Part shown: positions 10,723 through 18,752 of the stretch, one piece after another
Layout of the letters: each line of letters begins with the position of its first letter
Numbering within the stretch: the stretch's first letter is position 1
Assembly: GCF_040706535.1 (NCBI RefSeq)
Contig: NZ_JAPDRJ010000001.1
Span: 620,001-684,000 of the forward strand
Direction of reading: 5' to 3'
Length of the DNA stretch: 64,000 nucleotides
Origin: Lentisalinibacter orientalis
GTDB taxonomy: Bacteria; Pseudomonadota; Gammaproteobacteria; Steroidobacterales; Woeseiaceae
Translations under genes and position numbers: made by a program
The notes under the pieces: generated by a model
Told to the model about the DNA's origin: nothing
What the model saw: the letters and a program-made list of their open reading frames with translations, nothing else
The model's database searches: none

Positions 10723-11399
10723 GCCGCCTTCTCAGTTCTTCTCAGGCTGACCACGTGCCGGGTCTTGGCGAGACCGGGCACCGTCACCGGTTCCGATTCC
10801 GCCGCCCAGCCCGGCGGCAACGCGCCCAGTTCGCCGTCGGGCGAGAGGCCCTTCTGCGCCAGGAGCTTGCCGTGTCCGGTGATGAGGTGGGCGCTCGACT
10901 CGACGAACCGTGGCAGCGGCGCGAACGCTCTGCAAAGCACGGTATCAAAGCCGGCCTCCGGCGCATAGTCTTCCACGCGGGCCTGGACCACCTCCACGTT
11001 GGCGAGCCCGAGCTCCGCTACCGCGTGGCGCACGAAGCGCAGCTTCTTGCCACTGGCGTCCAGCAGCGTGAACCGGCGCGCGGGCTCCGCTATCGCCAGC
11101 ACCAGCCCGGGCAGCCCCGCGCCGGTGCCCACGTCGGCGATGCGCTGGCCGTCCAGCCAGGGACGGATGCTGAGCGCATCGAGCACGTGCTCGGTCACCA
11201 TGTCCCCGGGCCGGCGCACGGCGGTGAGGTTGTAGGCCCGCGACCACTTCGCCAGCAGGAGCAGCAGCCGGGCGAGCCTTGCGGCCGCCGCCGCCGGCAG
11301 CGCCTGGCCGAGGGCGGCCGCGCCGCGACTGATTGCCTCTTCGAGTTCGGCCTGTTGCGGTTTCGCCGCTGCCGGCCCGGTCGCCTTTTTCTCCGCCAT
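10719..11399 (-). CDS. rsmG: 16S rRNA (guanine527-N7)-methyltransferase RsmG
   Basis: A 226-residue Rossmann methyltransferase. The SAM-binding motif IADVGTGAGLPGLVLAIA and downstream FTLLDASGKKLRFV are typical of GidB/RsmG, which makes m7G527 in 16S rRNA. I chose the ATG at 11399 (MAEKKATG) because AAGGGA lies at the correct spacing; the frame stays open further upstream but resembles nothing. It is usually adjacent to mnmG; here about 20 kb separates them. Confidence 0.95.
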   Translation of the reverse strand: MAEKKATGPAAAKPQQAELEEAISRGAAALGQALPAAAAARLARLLLLLAKWSRAYNLTAVRRPGDMVTEHVLDALSIRPWLDGQRIADVGTGAGLPGLVLAIAEPARRFTLLDASGKKLRFVRHAVAELGLANVEVVQARVEDYAPEAGFDTVLCRAFAPLPRFVESSAHLITGHGKLLAQKGLSPDGELGALPPGWAAESEPVTVPGLAKTRHVVSLRRTEKAA

Positions 11400-11489
11400 A
11401 GTCCCTTCGCACCAACCGTGGGGGGCGGGGATTATAGCGGCTGGCGGGCCGGGGCGGCGGCCCGCGTGGCGCGCGGCGGAAAGGCGTTC

Positions 11490-11549
11490 TGCGACACAGA
11501 TCACGCCGTAAAAACCCACGATGCCTACACTTCCCACATTGATTATGTG
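11490..11549. promoter_or_regulatory. Two palindromic sites upstream of the receiver-YaiO-HEAT-GT2 operon
   Basis: The 170-bp gap between rsmG and the receiver gene has two inverted repeats. At 11490-11505 TGCGA and TCACG flank six bases, 8 of 10 positions matching the CRP/Vfr-type TGTGA-N6-TCACA. At 11535-11549 a perfect CACAT-N5-ATGTG repeat ends about 20 bp before the start codon. Either could be an operator for the operon or for rsmG. The protein that binds is unknown. Confidence 0.4.
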
Positions 11550-11569
11550 AAACCCTCCTGCAGGCCGCC

Positions 11570-11989
11570 TTGAGCAAGAATCCCGAGCCCAGTGTCCGAC
11601 CGGCGCGTCGTGTCCTCGTGGTCGAGGACAACGAGCACACCGCCTATATGCTCGAATTCCTGCTGCACCGCTCGGGCTACGAGGTACTGGTGGCGCCGAA
11701 CGGGCGCGACGCCCAGGAGGTCATGCGCAACGTGCCGCCGGTGGACGTGATCGTGCTGGACCTGATGCTGCCTTACGTCTCCGGCTACCAGATCATCCTG
11801 GATGCCCGCGAGGACCCCGACTGGCGGGACGTCCCCATCCTCGTGCTCTCGGGCAAGGTGCTGGAGATGGACGTGACCCGGGCGCTGGACCAGGGCGCGA
11901 ACGATTACGTCACCAAACCGTTCCGGCCCCAGGAGCTGCTGGCCCGCATCCGGCGGCTGATCGCCACCCGCGAGAGGCTGACGGCATGA
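11570..11989 (+). CDS. Stand-alone response-regulator receiver protein
   Basis: A 139-residue CheY-like protein with only a receiver domain. The acidic pair E19-D20, phospho-acceptor D64 (VLDLMLP), S94 and K116 (VTKPF) are all in place, so it should be phosphorylatable. No histidine kinase is adjacent. The start is a TTG at 11570 with a weak AGG upstream; other starts are not obvious. Its last codons overlap the YaiO-type gene as ATGA. It probably controls or allosterically switches the polysaccharide operon it heads, since it has no DNA-binding or enzymatic output domain. Confidence 0.85.
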   Translation: MSKNPEPSVRPARRVLVVEDNEHTAYMLEFLLHRSGYEVLVAPNGRDAQEVMRNVPPVDVIVLDLMLPYVSGYQIILDAREDPDWRDVPILVLSGKVLEMDVTRALDQGANDYVTKPFRPQELLARIRRLIATRERLTA

Positions 11990-13125
11990 GCCGGGCCATC
12001 CTGCGCATGGTCCGGGTGGGGCTGCTGGCCGTGCTGGCCGCGGCCGGACCCGCAGCGGCCGCCAGTGCCGACCCGGCCAGCGTCGCCGACGCCGCCATCG
12101 ACGAGCGGGACTGGCCCGCGGCCCGCGCGTTGCTGCGGGACGCGCTGGCCGAGCACCCGGGCGACCCCGCGCTGCGCTTCCGCCTCGCCCAGGTGCTGCG
12201 CTGGTCGGGAGACCCGGAAGGCGCGCTGCGCGAATACGACGCCCTGCTGGACGCCTATCCCGACAACGTCGACTACGTGTACGGCCGCGCACTGGCGCTG
12301 GAGCAGCTCGGGCGCGATGCCGAGGCCCAGGAGGCCGTGCGGCGGGCGGTCCGGCTGGCGCCGGAGTACGAGGCGGTGCGGCGGCTGGAGCAGCGACTCG
12401 CAGAGGACGATAACCCGGGCGCCGCGGACGCGGCGACGGGTTACTTCCTGACCGCGGGCGCGGGCTACGACGATCTCACCAACGGTCTGCCGGGCTGGCA
12501 GCAGCAGTTCCTGCGACTGGACGGCGAGACCGCCGCAAGCGGCGACTATCACGTGAGCCTTGGCCACTACGAACGCTACGACCGCTCGGACACCGAGCTC
12601 GGCCTGGGTGGCGTATGGCAGGCCGGCGAGGACTGGACGCTGCAGGCCGAGCTGGCGCTGGGCGGCGACGCCGACTTCCTGCCGGATACCGGGTACTACG
12701 GCCGCGTGCTGAGAACGCTCGGCGACGGCTGGAACGCGGCCGGCGCTTTCCGCCATCGCCGCTACGAGACGACGACCGTGAGCACCTGGTCCGCCGAGGC
12801 GGAGCGCTACTTCGGCGACTACCGGGCCGCCTACACCCTGAACGCCTCGCGGCTGCACGGGGCCACCACCTCGCTGTCCCACGTCGTGTCGCTCGGCTGG
12901 TACCCGCGGGCGGGGCTGTCGTTCGGGCTGGTGGCCGCGACGGGCGAGGAGGCCGAGGTCATCGCCCCCGGACAGATCCTGGAGACGGACGTCGACAGCC
13001 TCACGCTGACCGGCCGCCACGCCCTCACGCCGAGGATCACGCTCGACTGGTGGCTCGGCACCCATGCGCAGGGAGACATCTACCGGAGGCGCTATGCTGG
13101 CCTGGCTGTTCGATACGGCCTATGA
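11986..13125 (+). CDS. TPR plus YaiO-family outer-membrane beta-barrel protein
   Basis: A 379-residue exported protein. A signal peptide (about residues 1-26, ending AAAASA) is followed by TPR-like helices (DPALRFRLAQVLRWSGDPEGALREYD and neighbours, to about residue 140). The rest alternates aromatic and polar residues in amphipathic strands and ends in AVRYGL. This is the architecture of YaiO-family barrels and, more loosely, of PgaA/BcsC-type exopolysaccharide exporters, in which periplasmic TPRs feed a barrel. It is the likely outer-membrane pore or anchor for the product of the GT2 gene two cistrons downstream. It overlaps the previous gene by 4 bp and the next by 32 bp. Confidence 0.8.
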   Translation: MSRAILRMVRVGLLAVLAAAGPAAAASADPASVADAAIDERDWPAARALLRDALAEHPGDPALRFRLAQVLRWSGDPEGALREYDALLDAYPDNVDYVYGRALALEQLGRDAEAQEAVRRAVRLAPEYEAVRRLEQRLAEDDNPGAADAATGYFLTAGAGYDDLTNGLPGWQQQFLRLDGETAASGDYHVSLGHYERYDRSDTELGLGGVWQAGEDWTLQAELALGGDADFLPDTGYYGRVLRTLGDGWNAAGAFRHRRYETTTVSTWSAEAERYFGDYRAAYTLNASRLHGATTSLSHVVSLGWYPRAGLSFGLVAATGEEAEVIAPGQILETDVDSLTLTGRHALTPRITLDWWLGTHAQGDIYRRRYAGLAVRYGL

Positions 13126-14170
13126 CACCGAGGTCAGGGCGGCGCTGTGGTCCACGGTGGCGGCCGCCGTCGCCACGGTCGTGCTGTTCGTGTACACGCT
13201 CGGCCTGCGCTTCGCGACGGTCACGGGCGCCCGTCGTCGGCGCCACCTCGTGTCGCGCTGGCGCGGCATCTTCGCCAACGCGATACTCTCCCGCCGGAAC
13301 GCCGAGAACGAGCTTCTGCCCCGGGTGCGGCGTTATCAGCGCACCGATCTGCTCGAGGAGTGGAACCGGGCCCGGGACACCGTCGAGGGCAGCGCGGCGG
13401 ATAATCTGATCATCCTTGCGGACCGGCTGGGCTTCGCCCGCATCGCCCGGGAGCTCCTGCGCAGCCGCAGGCTCAGCGCCCGCCTGCTCGGCGTGCAGAC
13501 CCTCGGGCATCTGCGCGACGCGGACAGCTGGGGCGCGATCGCCGCGCTGGTGGCGAGCCCCAACACGGCCCTGTCCGTCACCGCCGCCGTGGCGCTGGCG
13601 GAGATCGACCCGGCACGGGCCGTGGAGTTGCTCGTGCCGATGATTCCGCAACGCCGTGACTGGCCGCGCACGCGGGTGTCGCGGATCCTGCGCAAGGCCG
13701 GCAGCGAACTGGTCAGCGAACCGCTGTACCGGGCGATCCGCTCCGGCGACGAGGACGAGAAGATCTACCTGCTGCAGTTCGGCCCGCTGGCCGAAGCCGA
13801 GATCGTGGACGCCCTGTGCGACGAACTGATCCGCACCACCAATCATCCCGGCGTGCTGACGGCGGCGCTGAAGCAGGTGAGCGGCCATGCGGGCGTGCCG
13901 CGGCTGCCGAGCCTCGCGCGGCACGAGGCCTGGTACGTGCGCATGCAGGTGGCCAAGGTGCTGGGGCGCGTGGGCCAGATGGAGCACGTCTCGCTGCTCG
14001 CCTCGCTGCTGGACGATCCGGAGTGGTGGGTGCGCTACCGCGCCGCGCAGGCTCTGGTGCGTCTGCCGTTCCTGGGCCCGAACGCGCTGCGCGACCTGCG
14101 CGAGCGTCAGGCCGACCGCTATGCCCGGGACATGCTGGAGCAGGCCATGGCCGAGCGGGGCCTGGCATGA
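13094..14170 (+). CDS. Membrane-anchored HEAT-repeat protein
   Basis: A 358-residue protein with one N-terminal membrane helix (about residues 18-38) and a long alpha-helical body with HEAT-type repeats, clearest in ARLLGVQTLGHLRDADSWGAI, YVRMQVAKVLGRVGQMEHV and WVRYRAAQALVRLPFLG. I use the ATG at 13094 because GGAGG lies six bases upstream, although the frame opens earlier. HEAT solenoids are protein-docking scaffolds, so it may bridge the receiver, glycosyltransferase and export parts. The side of the membrane is not certain; the positive residues after the helix favour a cytoplasmic body. Overlaps on both sides imply translational coupling. Confidence 0.8.
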   Translation: MLAWLFDTAYDTEVRAALWSTVAAAVATVVLFVYTLGLRFATVTGARRRRHLVSRWRGIFANAILSRRNAENELLPRVRRYQRTDLLEEWNRARDTVEGSAADNLIILADRLGFARIARELLRSRRLSARLLGVQTLGHLRDADSWGAIAALVASPNTALSVTAAVALAEIDPARAVELLVPMIPQRRDWPRTRVSRILRKAGSELVSEPLYRAIRSGDEDEKIYLLQFGPLAEAEIVDALCDELIRTTNHPGVLTAALKQVSGHAGVPRLPSLARHEAWYVRMQVAKVLGRVGQMEHVSLLASLLDDPEWWVRYRAAQALVRLPFLGPNALRDLRERQADRYARDMLEQAMAERGLA

Positions 14171-15576
14171 CCGTCGCCGACGTCGTCCTGGGTGCCCAGT
14201 GGATCTTCCTGGTCTACTTCGTGGGCATCAACGTGGGCTACCTGGCCCAGAACGTCATCGCGACGATGGGCATCCGCCGCTACCTGCAGACGGCGGACCA
14301 GTTCGAGGCGGAGGGCGTCTTCTCCGCCCTCGACATCCCCATCAGCGTGGTGGTGCCTGCCTACAACGAGTCGGCCTCCATCATCACCTCGGTGAAGGCG
14401 CTGCTGCAGCTGGAGTATCCGGACTTCGAGCTGGTGGTGGTGAACGACGGCTCCAGCGACGACACGCTGGAGAAGCTCATCGAGGGCTTCGGCCTGCAGC
14501 CGTTCCCGGAGGCCTACCGCGCGCGCATCGACTGCCAGCCGGTGCGGAGCATCTACCGCTCGGCGCGCTACCGCAACCTCCGGGTGGTGGACAAGGAGAA
14601 CGGTGGCAGCAAGGCCGACGCCATCAACGCCGGCGTCAACGCCTGCCGCTATCCGCTGGTGTGCGTCGTCGACGCCGACTCCATCCTGCAGACCGACAGC
14701 CTGCGCCGAGTGGTGCGCCCGTTCCTGGAGGACTCGCGGACGGTGGCCGTGGGCGGCACGGTGCGCATCGCCAACGGCTGCACCGTGCGCCAGGGCTTCC
14801 TGGAGAAGGTGGGCCTGCCGCGCAATCCGCTGGCGCTGGTCCAGGTGGTGGAATACCTGCGCGCGTTCCTGTTCGGCCGCATGGGCTGGTCGCCGCTGAA
14901 CGCGCTGCTGATCGTCTCGGGCGCCTTCGGCGTCTTCCACAAGGAGACCCTGGTGGAAGCGGGCGGCTTCAACCCGAAGGCCGTGGGCGAGGACATGGAG
15001 ATCATCGTGCGGCTGCACCGCCTGATGAAGGAGAAGCGCCGGCCCTACCGCATCACCTTCATCCCCGACCCGGTGTGCTGGACCGACGCGCCGGAGACGC
15101 TGAAGGATCTCAAGAGCCAGCGGGTGCGCTGGCAGCATGGCCTCGGCCAGTGCCTGTTCCTGAACCGCTCGCTGATCTTCAACCCGCGCGGCGGCGCCGT
15201 GTCCTGGCTCGCGATCCCCTTCTACCTGATCTTCGAGCTGTTCGGCCCCATCATCGAGGTGACCGGCTACGCATTCATCATCATCAGCGCGTTAATGGGC
15301 TGGCTGGCCTGGCCAGAGGCCGCCATCTTCCTGGCGCTGGCCATCGGGCTGGGCATTCTGCTGTCCACCAGCGCCATCATGCTGGAGGAACTCTCCTTCC
15401 ACATGTACCCGCGCACCCGGGACCTGCTGCTGCTGTACCTGGTGGCCGTGCTGGAGAACTTCGGCTACCGCCAGCTGAACGCCCTATGGCGGCTGCAGGG
15501 CCTGTTCCGCTGGTGGCGCGGCGGCCAGCACAAGTGGGAGACGATCACCCGCAGCACGAGCCTGGCAGACGGCTAA
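14167..15576 (+). CDS. Family 2 membrane glycosyltransferase (putative polysaccharide synthase)
   Basis: A 469-residue protein with a leading membrane helix (residues 10-32), a GT-A domain (about 55-330) and three or four C-terminal helices (345-435). Processive GT2 motifs are present: D94 in VNDGSS, DAD at 169-171, GED at 274-276 and QRVRW at 318-322, as in cellulose, chitin, hyaluronan and PNAG synthases. The C-terminal GGQHKWETITR resembles the tail of PgaC-like synthases. It starts inside the HEAT gene stop as ATGA. No PgaD, PgaB deacetylase, BcsB or PilZ domain is visible, so the polymer and activation mode are unknown. Confidence 0.88.
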   Translation: MTVADVVLGAQWIFLVYFVGINVGYLAQNVIATMGIRRYLQTADQFEAEGVFSALDIPISVVVPAYNESASIITSVKALLQLEYPDFELVVVNDGSSDDTLEKLIEGFGLQPFPEAYRARIDCQPVRSIYRSARYRNLRVVDKENGGSKADAINAGVNACRYPLVCVVDADSILQTDSLRRVVRPFLEDSRTVAVGGTVRIANGCTVRQGFLEKVGLPRNPLALVQVVEYLRAFLFGRMGWSPLNALLIVSGAFGVFHKETLVEAGGFNPKAVGEDMEIIVRLHRLMKEKRRPYRITFIPDPVCWTDAPETLKDLKSQRVRWQHGLGQCLFLNRSLIFNPRGGAVSWLAIPFYLIFELFGPIIEVTGYAFIIISALMGWLAWPEAAIFLALAIGLGILLSTSAIMLEELSFHMYPRTRDLLLLYLVAVLENFGYRQLNALWRLQGLFRWWRGGQHKWETITRSTSLADG

Positions 15577-15598
15577 CTCGTTCTATTGTGGCCGCCCT

Positions 15599-15652
15599 GC
15601 GGGGGTATCCATCTTGCTCCCGACAAAAGGTCGCGGCGATGGATATCCCCGC
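15599..15652 (+). terminator. Long hairpin after the GT2 gene
   Basis: Two 15-base arms (15599-15613 and 15638-15652) pair fully apart from one G-U wobble around a 24-nt loop, 22 bp after the GT2 stop. There is no T-tract, so it may be a factor-assisted terminator or an mRNA 3' stabiliser. Confidence 0.5.
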
Positions 15653-15775
15653 ATGACGGCCATGCTCGCGGTCGCGTGCAGGAGCTGCCAGTCAGATGCG
15701 GTAACTAATGGGTGCCAGACCTCACGGCTACGGGCCCGTCAGCGGCTGGGGCGGGCCTACACCAAGAGAATCCCA

Positions 15776-15797
15776 TCGGGCCTGAAGGCCCTCCTAC
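15776..15797 (-). repeat. REP-like element
   Basis: A single full-length 22-bp copy of the GTAGGAG/GGGCCTTCAGGCCC family lies in the gap between the GT2 and OmpA-family genes. It matches the copies at 2472-2493 and 17270-17291. Confidence 0.8.
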
Positions 15798-15802
15798 AGC
15801 GG

Positions 15803-15838
15803 GGGTGGGCGGGCGAGCCTCGGGCCCGCCCGCCACCC
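15803..15838 (-). terminator. Strong GC hairpin downstream of the OmpA-family gene
   Basis: An inverted repeat of GGGTGG..GGGCG against CGCCC..CCACCC with small bulges begins 10 bp after the stop at 15849. It is very stable but lacks a T-tract. Confidence 0.5.
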
Positions 15839-15848
15839 ATTGTCACCC

Positions 15849-17096
15849 TCAGCGGTCGAGAATCCGCAGCTCCACGCGGCGGTTCTCGGCGCGGCCCGCT
15901 GCCGTCGCGTTGTCCGCGATGGGCTGGGACTCGCCGTAGCCGCGATAGCTCAGCATGTCCTCGTCCACGCCGCGGCCGATCAGGTAGTCCATCACCGTGC
16001 GCGCGCGGCGCTCGGACAGGCCCTGGTTGTATGCCGCCGCGCCCTGGCTGTCGGTGTGGCCGGCGACCTCCACCTCGAGACCCGGGTTGCGCTTCAGCGT
16101 CTCGGCCGCGTCGTCGAGCACGTTCTCGGCGCCCGGCCGCAGCCGGTCGGAATTCAGCTCGAACTGGACTCCCTGCAGCCGAATGACGTCTTTGATCTCG
16201 CAGCCGCGGGTGTCCACCGGCACGCCGGCTGCGGTGTTCGGGCACTCGTCGAGGCGGTCGACCACGCCGTCGCCGTCGGAATCGAGTTCGCAGCCGACCT
16301 CGTCCACGGGGGCGCCTGCCGGCGTGCCCGGGCACTGGTCGCGGCTGTCGACGACGCCGTCGCCGTCGCTGTCCCGCTCGCAGCCGCGCGCGTCGACGGC
16401 GGCACCGGGGGTGGTGTTCGGGCATTCGTCGACACTGTCCACCACGCCGTCGCCGTCGGAGTCGAGCTCGCAGCCGAACCGGTCGACGGGCGTGCCGATG
16501 GGCGTGCCGGGGCAGCGATCGGCATCGTCGGGGACGCCGTCGCCGTCGGTATCCACCACGCGGGGCTTGCCGCCGGCCAGCGGGAACTGGATGCCGAGGG
16601 TGGCGATCTGGTCCTCGAACTCGTAGCCGGCCAGCTCGGTGCGGTAGCGCCATTCGGCCCGCAGCGTGGCGGGCGTGTTGCCCAGGTCCAGCATGAAGCC
16701 GGCGCCGATGCTGGAGGCCGCCTCGTTGTTGCTGCCGCCCAGGGGCTCATCCGTATCGGTCTGGCTGATGCCCGCCAGCAGGTAGGGCGAGAATATGCCC
16801 TCGCGGTTGAACACGCCGAGCAGGTTGGCGCCGACCTCGTACTGATCGAAGTCCTGCGCGCCGTCGAGCTGGCCCACGTTGATGAAGCCCTCGATGTTGA
16901 AGAACCGGTTCAAGGCATAGCCGATGGCCAGCTGGCCGCCGATGACGCCGTCGTCGACGTTGCGGGCGGCGTCGTCGTCCATGTAGACGATGGACGGCGT
17001 GATATAGACCTCACCGACGTTGTCTCCGGCCAGCGCCTGGGCGGTGCCGAAGAGAGCGATGAATGTGGCGGTAAAGACTGCGATGGTCCTGCTCAT
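15849..17096 (-). CDS. OmpA-family outer-membrane protein with TSP3-like calcium-binding repeats
   Basis: A 415-residue protein: signal peptide (residues 1-23, ending AQALA), N-terminal eight-stranded barrel (about 25-190), four Asp-rich repeats (DTDGDGVPDDADRCPGTP and three DSDGDGVVDs variants, each closing with a Cys pair), and a C-terminal OmpA peptidoglycan-binding domain (FELNSDRLRP, VAGHTDSQGAAAYNQGLSERRA). It resembles OprF-like porins that tether the outer membrane to the wall. The ATG at 17096 has GGGAG upstream; the longer frame to 17198 lacks a signal. REP-like elements flank it on both sides. Confidence 0.92.
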   Translation of the reverse strand: MSRTIAVFTATFIALFGTAQALAGDNVGEVYITPSIVYMDDDAARNVDDGVIGGQLAIGYALNRFFNIEGFINVGQLDGAQDFDQYEVGANLLGVFNREGIFSPYLLAGISQTDTDEPLGGSNNEAASSIGAGFMLDLGNTPATLRAEWRYRTELAGYEFEDQIATLGIQFPLAGGKPRVVDTDGDGVPDDADRCPGTPIGTPVDRFGCELDSDGDGVVDSVDECPNTTPGAAVDARGCERDSDGDGVVDSRDQCPGTPAGAPVDEVGCELDSDGDGVVDRLDECPNTAAGVPVDTRGCEIKDVIRLQGVQFELNSDRLRPGAENVLDDAAETLKRNPGLEVEVAGHTDSQGAAAYNQGLSERRARTVMDYLIGRGVDEDMLSYRGYGESQPIADNATAAGRAENRRVELRILDR

Positions 17097-17198
17097 TAGG
17101 ATTCTCCCTGAATACTCGAAGCAGTCGTGTGTGCGGGCAGCATCCTGCGCGCGTTCCGAAACATTGTCCGGCCGCGCAACGAGACAAGTCAACCGCAT

Positions 17199-17291
17199 GT
17201 AGGAGGGGCTTCAGCCCCGATCCCGTAATGGGCACGTAGGAGGGCCTTCAGGCCCGACCTGGCAGAGGATCGGGCCTGAAGGCCCTCCTAC
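17199..17291. repeat. Cluster of three REP-like elements between prpD and the OmpA-family gene
   Basis: Copies at 17199-17220 (GGGGCTTCAGCCCC variant core), 17236-17257 and 17270-17291. The last two are inverted relative to each other with a 12-bp spacer, so together they form a long hairpin with 22-bp perfect arms, the layout of a REP doublet. It ends 3 bp from the prpD stop and may act as its 3' end. Confidence 0.85.
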
Positions 17292-17294
17292 ATT

Positions 17295-18740
17295 TTATTT
17301 CACCAGCAGGGCGACGAACTCGTCGACCGGGGTGGCGGCCAGCTTGTCCTTGTCGGCGGAGAGTTCGGAAAGCTGTTTCCACTGGTCGCCGGCGAGCTTC
17401 TTCTGCAGGCTCTTGCGGAACTTCTGCATCAGCACCGGGATGCCCTCCTCCCGGCGCTTGCGGTGACCGATGGGGTATTCCACCTCCACCCGCTCCGTCT
17501 TCGAGCCGTCCTTGAAGAACACCTGCACGGCGTTGCCGATGTAGCGCTTGTCCGGGTCGTAGTAGTCCTTGGTGAACTGCTCGTTCTCGGTGACCACCAT
17601 CACATCGCGCAGCGCGTCCACCCGCGGGTCGCCTGCCACGTCGTCCTCGTAGTCGGCCGCGGTGAGCCGGCCGAAGATCAGCGGGATGGCGGTCATGTAC
17701 TGGATGCAGTGGTCCCGGTCGGCCGGGTTGTCGAGAGGGCCGGTCTTGTCGATGATGCGCACGCCCGGCTCCTGGGTCTCGATCACGATCCGCTCGACCT
17801 CGTCGACCCGGTCCCTGACCTCCTCGTGCAGCTTCATGCCGGCCTCCACCGCCGTCTGGGCGTGGAACTCGGCCGGGTAGGAGATCTTGAACAGCACGTT
17901 CTCCATGACGTAGCTGCCGTAGCCCTGGGGGAAGGTGAACTCCTTGCCCTTGAACAGCACGTCGTAGAAGCCCCAGGTCTTCGCCGACAGGGCGGAGGGA
18001 TAGCCCATCTCGCCCGTGAGCGCGATCAGCGCGTGGCGCACGGCCCGGCTGGTGGCATCGCCCGCGGCCCAGCTCTTGCGCGAGCCGGTGTTCGGGGCGT
18101 GGCGGTAGGTGCGCAGCGCGCCGCCGTCGATCCAGGCGTTGGAGACCGCGTTGATGACCTGCTCGCGGTCGCCGCCGAGCATCTTCGTCACCACCCCGGT
18201 GGAGGCGATGCGCACCAGCAGCACGTGGTCCAGGCCCACCCGGTTGAAGCTGTTCTCCAGCGCCAGCACGCCCTGGATCTCGTGGGCCTTGATCATGGCC
18301 GTCAGCACGTCGCGCATCACGAGCGGCTTCCTGCCGTCCTTGCGCGCCTGGCGGCTGAGGTAATCGGCCGTGGCGAGGATGCCGCCCAGGTTGTCCGACG
18401 GATGGCCCCACTCGGCCGCCAGCCAGGTGTCGTTGAAGTCCAGCCAACGGATCATGGCGCCGATGTTGAAGGCGGCCTGCACCGGGTCCAGCTCGTAATC
18501 GGTGCCGGGCACGCGGGCGCCCCCCTTGAGGGTCGCGCCCGGGACGACCGGGCCCAGCAGCTTGGTGCAGGCGGGATAGTCCAGCGCCTGGAAGCCGCAG
18601 GCCAGCGTATCCAGCAGGCAGTAGTGGGCGGTCTCGTAGGCGGCATCGCTGTCGATCTCGTAGCCGGTGACGTAATCGGCGATGTCGACCAGGACCCGAT
18701 CGGGATCAGGCCGCTTGGCGGAGCGGATATCGGCGGACAT
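17295..18740 (-). CDS. prpD: 2-methylcitrate dehydratase
   Basis: A 481-residue MmgE/PrpD protein. Family features include ALDYPACTKLLGP, FNIGAMIRWLDFNDTWLAAEWGHPSDNLGGILA and ALTGEMGYPSALSAKTWGFYDVLFKGKEF. It dehydrates 2-methylcitrate to 2-methyl-cis-aconitate in the propionyl-CoA (methylcitrate) pathway, without an iron-sulfur cluster. It is the last gene of prpBCD, 12 bp after prpC. No acnD/prpF pair is present, consistent with the PrpD-type route. Confidence 0.95.
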   Translation of the reverse strand: MSADIRSAKRPDPDRVLVDIADYVTGYEIDSDAAYETAHYCLLDTLACGFQALDYPACTKLLGPVVPGATLKGGARVPGTDYELDPVQAAFNIGAMIRWLDFNDTWLAAEWGHPSDNLGGILATADYLSRQARKDGRKPLVMRDVLTAMIKAHEIQGVLALENSFNRVGLDHVLLVRIASTGVVTKMLGGDREQVINAVSNAWIDGGALRTYRHAPNTGSRKSWAAGDATSRAVRHALIALTGEMGYPSALSAKTWGFYDVLFKGKEFTFPQGYGSYVMENVLFKISYPAEFHAQTAVEAGMKLHEEVRDRVDEVERIVIETQEPGVRIIDKTGPLDNPADRDHCIQYMTAIPLIFGRLTAADYEDDVAGDPRVDALRDVMVVTENEQFTKDYYDPDKRYIGNAVQVFFKDGSKTERVEVEYPIGHRKRREEGIPVLMQKFRKSLQKKLAGDQWKQLSELSADKDKLAATPVDEFVALLVK

Positions 18741-18752
18741 GGAGGTCTCCTG

